In this document: positions 22,326-34,351 of the stretch, one piece after another | Layout of the letters: each line of letters begins with the position of its first letter | How positions within the stretch are numbered: position 1 is the first letter of the stretch | Assembly: GCA_024741835.1 (NCBI GenBank) | Contig: JAENRP010000001.1 | Coordinates: 186,001 to 250,000 of the forward strand | Length of the DNA stretch: 64,000 bases | Source: Diplocarpon mali | Lineage: Eukaryota > Ascomycota > Leotiomycetes > Helotiales > Drepanopezizaceae | Reading direction: 5' to 3' | Made by a program: the position numbers and the translations under genes | Notes under the pieces: generated by a model | The model's database searches: none | Told to the model about the DNA's origin: nothing | The model's input: only the letters and a program-made list of their open reading frames with translations

Positions 22326-23681
22326 CTATTCTTGGTAGACGAAATGACGCTTGTTGGAAATGCTACGTGGTGAAAAGTGTGGTCTTGCTTTGGCACTGTT
22401 GTTGACTGGCGTGGTGATGATGAGAGAAAGGTCCCGGTGCTTGAAGCCGAACGCAGCCGGGACAGGGTTAGAGGGCATTCCTGTGACAGGGAGTTCCCTG
22501 AGATGCTTCTTCCTCATATAACCTGCAACTTTCTCAATCTCGTTGATGAGAGCTCCATAGCGTCGCGCTTCGTCACTGGGAAGCTTAGTGCCGATCCTGA
22601 TCATTTCGCGAGCTTGAGCAATAGCTCGTCTGCTGTTGATACTAGATAGCAAATTAACCTGTGCGAACCGAAGAAGCTTCTCCTTCAGGCCTTCAACTAC
22701 ATAGTATGCGTGCAACTCGCTGAAATCCATTTCTTGCTGGACCTGCTGCTCTGTAGTGATTGGCGCCACAGGCTCTTGGCTCTGCCCTCGAAGCTCAATA
22801 TCGACAAAGATGTAGTTGCGAAGTGCCATTAGCATCGTGATATAATCGGGAGGATCTGAGATGTAGTTTCGCTTGATGCGCGAGGCAATGACCTTTGAGT
22901 AGGTTTCAATTTGAGAAACTGCTTCCTCGGCTGTCAGATGACCAGCTCTGTTCAGATACCGGAGCTTGTCCTCGAGCTCGAGAATGCTGTCTCGAATCTC
23001 AATCTTGGCGCCTTCCTTGTAGCTTTCGATCTCCCCAGGCTTCCAGAGCGAGTCACGAGCACGAAATCGGCTTGTGATAGTGTCGCTGCGGATCGAATCG
23101 GTGTCGGTGATGGTTGGGAATTCCTCAAGATCGTTGGGATGGCTGTCGAAAGGAAGGCCTGTAGAGGTAGTCTCGAGGCCGCCAAGACTGTTTTGGTGCT
23201 GAGAGACTTCGGTAGTATTACCGTGCTCGTACTTCTCGATGTCGCTCATGAGTAGCTCCAATTCTTGATCGTCGTAGTTGGAGCTAGGTAGGTCACCACT
23301 CGAGTGAAGCGGATTGGAGGAGGTTGATGGCTCAGCGATGCCGTTGGGAGCGACGTCGAACCTTATTGGGCCTAACTCTAGATCATTTTCTTGCGCAGCG
23401 TTGCTATCATGTTGCTCCTGTTCGATATTGGCGTGGTGCTTTTCGATGGCATTGTTGAAATCGGCTAATGTCTGGTGCACGCCGACATGCAAGAACTTAT
23501 TTTCGAAAGCAGGGTCCTGCTCGTCGTTGCGCTCCTCTGGCTGGGTACGAGAGCCGAACTGTCTGGGGATGCCAACGTGCAGATGACTAGAATTGAAGAT
23601 CTCGCCAGCACGAGGCTGAACCGGCGCAGCAGCAGCATTGTAGGCCAGGATGGCCGCGACGAGGTAAGATGTGAGCCTCAT
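22326..23681 (-). CDS. Secreted protein of unknown function
   Basis: A single-exon frame of 451 residues. MRLTSYLVAAILAYNAAAAP is a clear signal peptide with a likely cut after Ala-Ala. The first 200 residues are acidic and low in order, with several Asn-X-Ser/Thr sites and a repeated short motif (SHLHVGIPRQ near residue 33 and FLHVGVHQT near residue 65). Residues about 225-410 are predicted helical and Arg/Glu/Leu-rich (ELEDKLRYLNRAGHLTAEEA; YVVEGLKEKLLRFAQVNLLS). There are no Cys-rich motifs and no catalytic signature I recognise. The stop at 22326 may be bypassed by splicing (see the adjoining intergenic entry), so the C-terminus is provisional. Confidence 0.7.
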   Translation of the reverse strand: MRLTSYLVAAILAYNAAAAPVQPRAGEIFNSSHLHVGIPRQFGSRTQPEERNDEQDPAFENKFLHVGVHQTLADFNNAIEKHHANIEQEQHDSNAAQENDLELGPIRFDVAPNGIAEPSTSSNPLHSSGDLPSSNYDDQELELLMSDIEKYEHGNTTEVSQHQNSLGGLETTSTGLPFDSHPNDLEEFPTITDTDSIRSDTITSRFRARDSLWKPGEIESYKEGAKIEIRDSILELEDKLRYLNRAGHLTAEEAVSQIETYSKVIASRIKRNYISDPPDYITMLMALRNYIFVDIELRGQSQEPVAPITTEQQVQQEMDFSELHAYYVVEGLKEKLLRFAQVNLLSSINSRRAIAQAREMIRIGTKLPSDEARRYGALINEIEKVAGYMRKKHLRELPVTGMPSNPVPAAFGFKHRDLSLIITTPVNNSAKARPHFSPRSISNKRHFVYQE

Positions 23682-24081
23682 TTTCGGGCGTAGGGAGGTG
23701 AAGATATGTACCTGGTAGAGCAGAGATATGCAGATGAAGATGCGAGCGCTTATGAAATAGGTAAGAAGACACCTTGTGGGATGGAGTAGCTAGCGTGCCA
23801 TAAGAGAGCATTGGGTTGGCAATAATACCTACTGATGTCACCCAACATTGTCATCACTGGATGCTAGGGTATTTGGCCCTCGCACACTTTCTTGCGCTTG
23901 AAGGACTAAGAAAGACTTGGTGGGGTTAAGAGTGCTAGTCATATCTCCGTACCACTTTTAAGAAAGGGAACCGGCTCGCTAGTGAATCAGTAACCCAGCA
24001 AGTCAGACGTCATGACCACGAAATGATTCAATCCGGGACGAAGAACACACTGTTGTACATTTTTGGCCTGCCTCGCGTGGT
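23682..24081. other. Intergenic
   Basis: Promoter side of the secreted-protein gene and 3' flank of the SF3a60 gene. Nothing else is seen. Confidence 0.6.
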
Positions 24082-25635
24082 CTAGAGCAGACCTTGCTTC
24101 TGCAAATCGTAGTACACCTTTTCGGGCATGACGTTACCTTCCGCATCTTCCATTTGAACCACGCTGCCCTCATCCTTTTTGCCTTTTTGCTTATCCCTTT
24201 GGATCTTGTCCCATAGCTTGACGGCGTCGGCAATTTCCGTTATTTCTCGAAACAAAGTCGTGTTGGTGATCCCCAGACACTTCAATCCGTAGATATGGCG
24301 AGTCTCGTTGAAATGCTTGTCGAAGGCTCTCCGGCCCATGTAGACATAATTACCACAAATCTCACACCTGAACTCCACGCCAAGTCCGTGGAGCTTGTAC
24401 AGCCAGAATGGAATGGGTTTTCCATCCCAGGCCAGTGGAAGTTTTAGCGGGTTGTAGATCTTGTCGTCGCCATCCGATTCGCTGCCTGAATCGTCACCGA
24501 GGGGTGCCGCTGACGATGATTCCGCGAAGAGAGCATCTAGTTCCATCTGGCGCTCGCGTTCGGTCATACCCTGCTTGCGCTCAACGTTGACCCGCGTGTC
24601 GCATCTCTCTTGTGACATGGCTGCTGCCAGACGCTTCACTCGATATTCACGCTCTGCGATTGCCCGCTCCTTCAACCGCAAGCTACTCGTGCCCTTCTTC
24701 ACATTACCAGCCCTAACATCGTCTCCATTCTCGGCTTGGCGGGCTGCACGAGCCTCAGCCGCCCGAATATGCTTCTTCCCTGTCAGATGGGCCTTGTATA
24801 CATTGTCGTTTTTGAACCCCTTCTCACAGTCCGCACAGTAGAGCGCGTTAGCTATCGATCCATTAGAAGGCGCGGAGACTTCTGGTTTCCATGCTGGAAT
24901 CTCGTTTTCCTCCCAAGCCTTAACAAAATCGTCGTCGAAGCTTGTGAACAGCTTTTGTAAGTCCTCGAGGGGTCGCGTACGTCGCATGAAGCTTTCAAGA
25001 TATGACGCTAGCTCTCCAACGTACGTAAAGAACTGGTCCGTCATTTTATCCGGACGTTTGATTGAGCATTGCGGTGGGGTGAAAATGTCAAAAGCATCGA
25101 GATATTGAAGATAGGTGAGTCGCTTGATGTTAGGTAGGTTGAGGTAGAGTTCGTGGATTGTCGTAAGATCTAGGTATTTGCCAAAAGCTTCCTCTCCAGT
25201 GAACAAGTTATCGATCTCATATGTCGGGATTTCTCCTTCGCTAGTCACCTTCTTTTTATATGCCCGCTCTAAGTTCTCCACTGGCTCGTTCGGGTATCGT
25301 TGATGGAAAGACTTAATCTCGGACAGCTGCTTGTAGAACTCCTCAAGAGGTTCGCCTGTAGATATTGACTGTATCTCTTTCGCGCGCGCACCATCTGCAT
25401 CCTTGTAAATCTCGAGTAATCGTTTGGACTGGTCTTGGATCCGGTCGAGGAAGCCTGCTATCTGGTGATCTCTGTTCAAGCGCTCACGGATCTAAATATT
25501 TATTGTCAGCTTACGTGCAGACTGGATGTTCTCAGGCAGCCCTACATGTCGTGGCTCTTCAGCAACACGATCACTGATGCCTTGCTCCAATCTCTCCAGA
25601 TCCTCGTGGAGGAATCTCTGCTCCTCCAGAATCAT
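24082..25635 (-). CDS. sap61: Splicing factor 3A subunit 3 (SF3a60/Sap61/Prp9)
   Basis: A U2 snRNP component needed for prespliceosome assembly. Exon 1 25635-25546 and exon 2 25491-24082 give 499 residues. It starts MILEEQRFLHEDLERLEQGI, the family's N-terminal helix; the exon junction reads EEPRH/IRERLNRDH. A central C2H2-like finger is CADCEKGFKNDNVYKAHLTG-KKH; the C-terminal matrin-type finger is CEICGNYVYMGRRAFDKHF then RHIYGLKCLGI. Length and order of domains fit the family. An upstream in-frame Met at 25686 (MVSASVPVDL) would add 17 residues; I prefer 25635 because it places the conserved helix at the N-terminus. The gene is divergent from eIF4A-III, with about 310 bases between starts. 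Confidence 0.94.
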
Positions 25636-25946
25636 ATTGAGCCTGTGACTGCGAGATAGATCGACAGGTACTGACGCTGAAACCAATTTACTGATGGCGC
25701 GATCCTACCCCAACGGGCATAAGAAGGTTATTTGTCGCAGGTTGGTCTTTGGTCGTTTTGGAAGATATCAATGTTGATAGTGGGGCGCTTGAAGTTTTGA
25801 AGCTTTGCGGCGACCAATCAATACGCGTTGAGCGGCAGAGGCTAAATAGGGCTACTCTGTGAATTTCAAAAAGAGACTCATATCTTCTTCACTTACAAGC
25901 AGGCCTCTCAACCACCAACCACAGAAACTGCAAAAACATCGCAACC
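25636..25946. promoter_or_regulatory. Short divergent promoter shared by SF3a60 and eIF4A-III genes
   Basis: Only 311 bases separate the two start codons. The interval must hold both 5' UTRs and any shared promoter. I see no clear TATA box. Confidence 0.6.
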
Positions 25947-27192
25947 ATGGCAGACGGAATCGATCGAAAAGCTGAGGAGCGCATGGAGTTTACTACTTCT
26001 GCCGACGTCAGTGTCGCGCCAACCTTTACCGATATGCATCTCAAAGAGAACCTGCTTCGAGGCATCTACGCATATGGATATGAGTCTCCTTCTGCTGTTC
26101 AATCTCGCGCTATTGTCCAGATCTGCAAGGGCCGCGATACAATTGCCCAGGCACAATCAGGTACCGGTAAAACAGCTACTTTCTCCATCAGTATGCTCCA
26201 GGTTATCGATACAGCTGTTCGTGAGACACAAGCCTTGGTCCTGTCCCCTACCCGGGAACTTGCGACACAGATTCAATCCGTGGTGATGGCGCTAGGAGAC
26301 TACATGAACGTACAATGCCACGCTTGTATTGGAGGCACCAACGTGGGAGAGGATATCCGCAAGCTGGATTATGGGCAGCATATTGTCTCCGGAACACCAG
26401 GACGAGTCGCTGATATGATCCGTCGCCGAAACCTTCGCACCCGTCATATCAAAATGTTGGTTCTCGACGAGGCCGATGAGCTATTGAACCGCGGATTTAG
26501 GGAGCAGATTTACGACGTGTACCGATACCTACCTCCCGCAACTCAAGTTGTTGTCGTCTCTGCCACTCTCCCCTACGACGTTTTGGACATGACCACCAAA
26601 TTCATGACCGACCCTGTTCGTATTCTTGTTAAGCGTGATGAATTGACGCTGGAAGGCCTCAAGCAGTACTTCATTGCGGTCGAGAAGGAAGAATGGAAGT
26701 TCGATACCCTCTGCGACCTCTATGATACCCTTACTATTACCCAAGCAGTCATCTTCTGCAACACACGCAGAAAGGTTGATTGGTTAACGGATAAGATGCG
26801 TGAGGCCAACTTCACAGTTTCTTCCATGCATGGAGAGATGCCGCAAAAGGAGCGAGACAGTATTATGCAGGATTTCCGCCAAGGAAACTCTAGAGTTTTG
26901 ATTTCCACGGACGTCTGGGCTCGTGGCATCGACGTTCAGCAGGTTTCTCTAGTGATAAATTACGATCTTCCTAGCAACCGTGAGAACTACATCCACAGAA
27001 TTGGCCGAAGTGGTAGATTTGGTCGCAAGGGTGTTGCCATCAACTTTGTAACCAGTGAAGACGTTAGAATCTTGAGGGATATTGAGTGTAAGTTAGATGA
27101 TGACCCTACTTGTGTCTCGCTAATCAGGACCAGTGTACTATTCCACCCAGATCGATGAGATGCCGATGAACGTTGCGGATCTTTTGACTTGA
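25947..27192 (+). CDS. fal1: DEAD-box RNA helicase eIF4A-III / FAL1
   Basis: An ATP-dependent RNA helicase of the eIF4A-III group: exon junction complex core in many eukaryotes and 18S rRNA maturation factor Fal1 in yeast. Exon 1 25947-27087 and exon 2 27134-27192 give 399 residues, the family's exact size. Motifs in order: Q motif ([12 protein letters not shown]), AQSGTGKT (I), PTRELA (Ia), GTPGR (Ib), DEAD as LDEADELL (II), SAT (III), then the C-terminal domain with ARGIDVQQ and [13 protein letters not shown] (VI). The tail [18 protein letters not shown] is typical of eIF4A-III. The last intron uses the second of two close acceptors (GACCAG at 27133), because the first would bring a stop. 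Confidence 0.96.
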
Positions 27193-27740
27193 TCATTTTC
27201 ATGCAAGGATCTCGTTCGGAAGCATGATGTATATGTATGTCCTTGATAGTGACCTTACATACATGGGCATGTCAGGTAAATGGGTACGTGGGAGGAAAGG
27301 GCACTTTCCACAAAAGTAATAATCCCATCACAAGGCGTTCGAGAAATTATGCTGACTCTATGAAAGAAAAGGTCCAAATGCAAATTCTAAACTGAATTAC
27401 AATCGCTTCTTCGGATACGACTAAGGGAAGCACTAAGCGATGACTGCATTTAGAGCGGCAGACCCAACATTAAATCTCACGTGAAGTTTGACATTTTTGT
27501 AAATTTATACCATGATTTATGTTTTACAGCATCTAGGCTAATACCGTGATTCCTAACATCCAGGCGCAGTGAATACTGCAGTAACACAACAAAGTGTCTG
27601 CGGAATATTTAATTTGTTAAGTCCGCCAAGGCCTTCTACTTGGCCGCGCTTGCCCGCCTCTACGTTCCTCCACGATCGTGTATATCGATGATGGCCAGAA
27701 GCCAGACCGTGGTCGGTGACCGAGTGACAGATGCGTCAAC
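27193..27740. other. Intergenic between convergent genes
   Basis: 3' flanks of eIF4A-III and of the CCCH protein; AT-rich, nothing further seen. Confidence 0.6.
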
Positions 27741-29439
27741 TTACACATCGAAATCGTGACCGTAAATGCAGTATTCGTCATCGCACTGTCCAAACTTCTG
27801 CATGTCGTTGCACTTCCCTAGCCTGGCAAGGAACCACAGAGCGTCGTATTCTCGAGAGGACAAAGGCCTCGGGTAGGAATTATGGTTGCGCGTGCACTTA
27901 TGATTCGTGCAGTCAGAACGCAGATAGTGCCACTGGCAGATTAACCTGCTCTTCACCTCGTTGATGAGTTCGTAGTCTTCCCTCCGATCAATGATCAACT
28001 TTTTGTCCCGCATTCGACGCCCCTTGTCGTCGAAAGCTGGAATCAGGCGACCAGCGTTGGCCACAAATTTCATGCCATGATTTTTAGGATCAGTTTTCAA
28101 CGGGTTGTACGGGTATGCTTTGGTTGAGGTTGCCTTGGACGATGAATCCAGGACGATTTCTTTCTGGATGGGTGTTGCTGATTGCTGGATCTTCGTTGCC
28201 CAGCTCTTGGCTTGTGTAGTGTCAGCCCCTTGTTTGACTGGTGGCGTAGACGGCTGCTTTGGAGACGTAAGTTGCTGCTCGGGTGGCGGTAGAACCTTGG
28301 GAACGTCTTGTTGCACGGCGAGCGGTTGTTTCTCTTTCGCTGCCCATTCTGCAACTCGGGGGGACTCGCTGGGAGTGAAGAGAGGCTTCAAAAGTTCCGT
28401 TGACGGAAATCCCAGAGCGGCCATCTTTGGATGAAGACTCCCAGGACCGGCAGAAATGAGCGTGAGCTTCTTCGACATGCGGCTTGCGTAGGGGCTCAGA
28501 AACGACGCGTAGCCTCCATCGTGTCCGCATGCCAGCAGAACATGCTCGCATTGCGGATTAATCATGTTAAGTCTTAATACCTCTGCATTCACGAGTCAGC
28601 GTTTTATTGCTGCAAATGGGGAAATATAATCTCGCAGCAGCTTACCTCGAATCTTGTTATCGGCTAACTCTTTTCCGTGCCCAACATCCTAGAGAAGTAT
28701 AGTTGAGCAAGGGCAGTATCAAAAATTCGTCATTTCAACGAGACTTCTGGTAGTTCTATAGATGGAAAAACATACCACAAAATCTATAAGTGGATTTCTC
28801 TGTGTAAACCCTTGCCAAAAGTGGCTAACCTCCTGGGGATGGACGCCATGTTCTCTGAAATGTTTTTGCATTCCACCTAGATTCGCGTAGGCTTTCACTA
28901 TAATCGCTTCACGAGGATTCAGTTTGCTTCAATTAAATCGTCCCGATGTCTTTGTTGAGTCGCTGTTGAACTTACGGATATTCCTGAGATTCTGAATCTG
29001 GTGCGTAAGAGTATTTAAATATTCTTTAATCGTCTCCATGAGCTTGTCGGCAGCGTCTTGGCCACCCTCCAGTCCCCGAGAAACATAATCATGGGAAAAC
29101 TGTATTCGTCGTCAGTCAAACTCGTCGATTGGGGGCGCGTGGAGGTCAAAGGCGGTGCTTGGATATACATAATAAATATCGGCATCAGCATCGATCAGAA
29201 CTGAAACGAAGCGGCCGTCATCCTGGTTATAGTCAGTAAATTCGCTGAATGATTACTCGGAAAGATTCTACCATATCAGCTAGCCTTCTTTGAAGAGATT
29301 CGACCTCGCTCTGCCAGCGACGACGACCAGCTTTCTGATCAACCAAATCCGCCTCAAGATTTGCGACGGTTACCGACTTGACATACTGCAACTCGCTGAC
29401 TAAAGCCTCTAGCCTTCCTAATAAATCCTGTTCTAACAT
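27741..29439 (-). CDS. CCCH zinc-finger protein with NYN-like DUF7923 domain
   Basis: Six in-phase exons: 29439-29272, 29222-29169, 29099-28976, 28897-28776, 28688-28646 and 28582-27741, giving 450 residues. The first 55 residues form a coiled coil. The next part (FVSVLIDADADIYY, then KLMETIKEYLNTLTHQIQNL, AYANLGGMQKHF, DVGHGKELADNKIR, CEHVLLACGHDGGYASFL) matches the order of a fungal domain that I know as DUF7923, which resembles NYN/PIN nucleases; the acidic residues in DADAD could bind metal. A Pro/Gln-rich linker follows, then C-terminal Cys/His pairs (CQWHYLRSDCTNHKCTRNH and CNDMQKFGQCDDEYCIYGH) of CCCH type. RNA binding is inferred; no substrate is known. The acceptor at 28898 was chosen because the nearer upstream AAG breaks the frame. 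Confidence 0.82.
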
Positions 29440-32400
29440 TTAGTACAATCCCGTGCATGCTGTTCTTTCTAGAAGTCGCTGGTGTGCAGTGACTTGATCA
29501 ATATAAAACTTGTAAAGCTACACGTCGTCCATGGAATGCTTTACCATTAAATCTAGGACTCATAATTTGCTTGTTATTATTATGTTTTAAAGATGCAAAA
29601 GAAATGGCTCTTCATACATTAGTTAGGGCGTTGCGACCGTTGTCCATGGCCTGGAATTCTTCAAACCGATGACGGTAATGAATTACCTCATCGAATCCGG
29701 AAGGACCGGAATCGAAACCTGTCAAAGCCATGACTTGCTTTGTTGTCTTGTAGTTTCTGGATTACGGATTAATACTTTTGAGGATGCAGTATTTCTTGTG
29801 TGGGCTAGGAACAAGCCATTGAGGTTGAGGCGCTGAAGGTTTATACTCACTCGTTTAGCATTAGCTGACTAAGCTTGAGACATAGATTTTTGGGGGATCA
29901 TGTGACGTAATACCTGAACCTTCTAGAAGTCAATTCTGATTCACTTGTGAAGACCGCAGCAGCATATCATTGAGATGTATACACGGTGTGCGGATCTCAG
30001 CGAGCTTTAATTATTCACGGTTTTATTCAAAGATTGTGTATTGCATTCCATTATGATATATGAAGCCCGCAGCCTGAGCAAGATCCAACCACTTCTGCCA
30101 AGCCACCGCGCGTCCCAAGACTGCTTGGCTTTCTCTATACACTCACTGGTGGATGAATCTCATGATAATGAGATGAAGCTGATGAATGAGCTTGATAGGT
30201 ATGCATTTGATACCTAGCCCAACATCGCTATCCTAGCTCTAACAAGTTCTCTTACTCCCCAAATATTGTTTACGTTTTCGCAGCTATCTACTCTGTAGTA
30301 ACTACTCTGGCAAGTGTTCCGACAACGTGATAGAATGCAAAACCCATCTGAGCATCCGAAACCAGAAAGTATGAAGATTTTTTATATCTCGCAAGCATTG
30401 CTTTGAAGACCGGGCCAATATACTCATGGTCAATTTTAGCCATGAGTATAAATTCAGACAATGCTTTCTTTCCCCTTAATCTGTAGACTCTGTGGCTGCA
30501 CCATTCAATATGTTGACCAACTTTGGCTATAACTTGTACAGTTGCTATGGCTAGTCTCGCTTAGCGGTTACCCCTTTTCCACTCCAAAGTTCACTGTGAC
30601 TCCCGTCTTTTTTTTTTTAATTTCGAATACAGTGGATCAAAACCAGGGCAGACAAACTCTGAAGAGTAGGAATTCTAGCCATTGAGAATAGTGATCTATC
30701 GCCTCAAATCTTAATGAGCAGCAAAAGTAAATTTTTTATTTCCAAAGTACAGTAGATCCAGAAACACACGAATCACATTCTATGATCGAGATATGCAAGA
30801 CAGTAATTCCAGATACAAACATTGAGAGATGAACAGCAAGGGAATTCTCAAATGCATGATCCATTGCACTATAAATAAAAATGCGAGAGTACTGTAGTAC
30901 ATTGTCACTATCAGTGTAATATGGACTTTAAAGCTACCATCTTTTTGCGAGGATATCTAGTTATTCATCACACATTTCATATGACAGTCCCAGCGGAGAA
31001 CGGAACTATGCCGCTTTGGCGATCATCGCTTCCTACATTCGCTGGCCTGGCATTATTAATTTATCATTATCTGGCGTCGTACTGCGCTAAATCTCAAAAT
31101 CGCTGCCCTATTGTCTTGGATACGTGGGGTGCCAGCAGCGGAACTTGTTCCTTGAGCGGGGCCTTTACGGAGGCAAGACGGCTTCTCGTACACAGGGAAA
31201 GGTGCGCAAGAAATACGGGTTCAACGGATTCGATCATGGCAAGCTTTCACAAAACCTCTCTCGCCTTTGGGTATCGGAACTGATTGGACTAAGAATGCAG
31301 CTGGAGGGATAAGAAAAGTTAGGTGGTAGGAGTGCATAGTTTCCTAGCGAGCATGAATATTCATCTAGTTTTACTAGCTCTGGGGAACCTCTCTTAGATT
31401 AAATAAATGCATAGCTGGGACTAGCTTAATCTAATCTCGAGCGCTACGTCTACATTTAACCACCGGTCAGATATGCAAATTTTGAATCGACGATGAAAAG
31501 CTGAGTAAGATTTGCTAGCGCCCTCGAGTCAGGTAGCTGATAAGCTTTAAACAAGCAACTATGTTAACATATTCTATTATACACAGCTGCTGTACTCCTA
31601 CCAATGTAAGCATCAAAACTAACCAGAGAAACATCTTTTCAAAAACTAAAAACAGCAAAATCGATATGTTCCTTCGAGATAAACTCTCGTAGATTTATCC
31701 GCTTCCTTTACCGTTTTTAGCCTGTATTATAGGTCACTTTACTATCTACTTTCGAACTTCTTTTTGAGTATTCAGAAAGAGGAGATCTCAAGCAGACAAG
31801 CGCGGGAGCAAGGGATCTGAACTTACCGTGCGCTCGCCAATCAGCAATCGACGTAATGGAAGCTAGACTAAATCCTACAGATCAACTCCAGTTTATATTC
31901 ACGTGACCATCTCATGAGAGAGCAGGAAGGGAGTCGCAGAGTCCGGCTGCGGCCTGTGTCTGAAAGTTGGCTGCGAGTGTACCGCACTCAAACCGAAAAT
32001 AAAACACTTGCAGGGTGTGTACATCCACCTGCCAGAGCCTGAACACAGCAGCGCTGGATTTCAGGATATCTACCGGCTTCTCCTATCTTTTCCCATTTAC
32101 GAGAAAGAAAGAAGTTTCAAGGGGATTTGCGGTCCGTGAAACTGGCGTAGCTAGTATGCTTGGGTCGATGAGATTAGTGGTGCCAATCGTAGTTTAATAT
32201 AAGGATATATAAATATATTTATAATTAGGGTATCATTCTTGGCCGGATAAAACTTTGGGTAGCAATCAAAGGGGATGGGATAAAGGCAGATGGGAGTTGA
32301 TGGATTTCGGCCGCCCATGGAATCAGGGGCTTAAGCGATTAGCATCAACAACGTACCCACAGCCCACCAGACGCGAGTTTTTTGAGACAAGTCTTAGTAC

Positions 32401-32529
32401 TTGGCTTCAGATAGATAGATGCGGCCTTAAAAAATGGTGATAAATTATGGTCCTGAGCTCTCATATTCCAACTTGCAGGTACCTAGCACTTTCTCTGGTA
32501 CAGAACTCGCCACCCCGCCCCTTCAGGTA
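29440..32529. other. AT-rich gene desert
   Basis: Three kilobases without a gene I can support. A 120-codon frame at 30921-31283 has no motif, and the region 31080-31310 is open in two overlapping frames, suggesting at most a decayed gene. A perfect 11-bp inverted repeat lies at 30419-30450. Two short related segments near 30612 and 30731 (TTTTTAATTTC...ACAGTGGATC against TTTTTTATTTC...ACAGTAGATC) hint at decayed duplication. Confidence 0.55.
30419..30450. repeat. Perfect 11-bp inverted repeat, 10-base loop
   Basis: Arms TATACTCATGG and CCATGAGTATA flank TCAATTTTAG. It lies in an AT-rich desert, far from any gene end, so a terminator-like role is not supported. Confidence 0.85.
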
Positions 32530-34351
32530 TTACGGGCTCTTCGGCTTCTTCAAAAAAACGTGAGATGTCCAGCCATCATACCCCACCACTTTCTCTTTCA
32601 CCAGCTCGTATCTTCCAATACTCGGCAAGATTTTCGCCCACACAACCCAGTACAAGGCTCCCAGGGCAAAGATCCCAAGGCCTACGACGCAGTGCAACCA
32701 GTAGGGCAGAGTCTTGTAGACGTTCTGGCCCGCTGAGGGAGGGACGTACGGTGCGGCAATGAGGAACATGTTGGATAGCAGGAAGAATATGGCGACGGGC
32801 AAGGTGGCGCGGACGGGCGGCGCCCACTGTTGAGGATTGCGCGAGGCGGAAAACGGCTGGATATAGAGCACGATGAGGGCGATGGCGACGGCCGCGTTGA
32901 TAATGGCCATGGGGTAAGATATTACGCTATGCAGGGTCAGCGGGGAATCTTGGATCGTGCGAGCGCTGAGAGAGCGAACAAGGAGGAGAGGGGAGGGGGG
33001 CGTACTTGAGGATGAAGCTATAAGCATCTCCTGGTGGCGGAGCGATCATCATGACCACGCACACCAACCAGTGCTCGAATAGCCCGGTAAAGGGCGTGTT
33101 AAAAGGCTTGCTGCTGGCGAAGAAGCTGGAAAGGGGGAGGAAGCCCTCGCGTCCGATTTCCTGCACGAGACGGCCTTGCGAGAAGATGATGCTCAGCACG
33201 TTACCAAAGGCAGAGAGCGCGACGAAGACAGAGAGAGCGCGCTCGGCTTGCTCGCCCATCACGTTGCGAAAGAAAGATGCGGCGAGGATACGGCCTGAGG
33301 AGACGATCTCATGCCTGGGAATGGCAGCGAAAAAGGCGATGTTGACGAGCATGTATAAGATGGAGACGAGGACCAGGCTGACTGGGAGAGCGATTTTGAT
33401 TGTCTTGATAGGATTTTTGATCTCCGAGAGGGCGTAGTTGGCGTTGTTGTAGCCGAGTAAACACCAAATCACGTTGTAGAGCGCAGTGACGGTGCCGTAC
33501 CTGGAATGGGTTAGATTGGATCTCTTCCTGATTGTGTTGGGGAGAGGCTTACGCTGAGGCAGTGGTGCCCTCAAAGACGTTCGTGAAGCTATCCGGCTTC
33601 TCATCCAGCTCTACATGCCCGCCCAAGACCACGAAGCCAGTGATCGCGATGGTGATCAAGATGACCAGCTTGATCACGCCGAGGAGATTTTGCAATCTCA
33701 AGCCCCATTTCAATGCACATCCGTGGATCAGGAAAGCGGCCGTGATACACGCCAATCCGATACCGCGCTGGTTCCACCGCGTGACCTCGACATCTGCAGC
33801 ATGCAAGATGTATCCGCCGAAGACGATAGAGTTGGCACCCGCCCAGCCTACGAGTAGCACATAGCCGGCATACATGCACGTGACGAGGAACCGAGGCCGC
33901 GTAAACACGTACTCGAGGTAGTTCTTCTCCCCTCCGTTGCGGGGAAGGCCGGTGCCGAACTCCAGGAAGACAAAAGCACCACTGAAAGTAATGAGGATGC
34001 CGAGAATCCAGATGACCAAGGAGAGGCCAACGGAGCCAGAGAGTCTCAGGACGCTGGAGGGGGTGGCGAAGATGCCCGTGCCGACCATACGATTGAAGTT
34101 CAGGAAGATGGCTGACCAGAGACCGAGCTGGCGGCGGTCGGGGAAGTTGGTCTGTTCTACGTCTTCTGAGAAGGCGTTAGCTGTATTCTGGAGTCATGCG
34201 TAGCCTGGAAGGGGGTTATGGATGTACCAGGACCACGTCTTTCGTCGGAGTTACAATCAATATCTTTACCGTCTTTAGTCTGGCTTCCTGCCCGGGAGAT
34301 GTAAGCAACTGTATTGGCGAGGACACCGCTCTTCTCTGCTGATTCCGCCAT
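32530..34351 (-). CDS. Mup1-like amino-acid (methionine) permease, APC family
   Basis: A plasma-membrane permease of the LAT/Mup1 type, which in yeast takes up methionine and cysteine. Four exons: 34351-34228, 34165-33553, 33500-33006 and 32926-32530, all in phase, give 542 residues. After a soluble N-terminus of about 55 residues it reads QLGLWSAIFLNFNRMVGTGI and FATPSSVL, the substrate-binding unwound first helix of the family. Then come FLEFGTGLPRNGGEKNYLEY and YNVIWCLLGYNNANYALSEI, FFRNVMGEQAERA, RLVQEIGREGFLPLSSFFAS and a run of further membrane segments, about 12 in all. It ends in a short tail, GWTSHVFLKKPKSP. Substrate is inferred from the family; other neutral amino acids are possible. 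A decayed relative lies at about 45790-47990. Confidence 0.92.

Noticed and set aside
30921..31283. 120-codon frame with a hydrophobic middle
   Set aside because: No motif, a second frame is open over the same bases, and the flanks are AT-rich; at best a decayed fragment.
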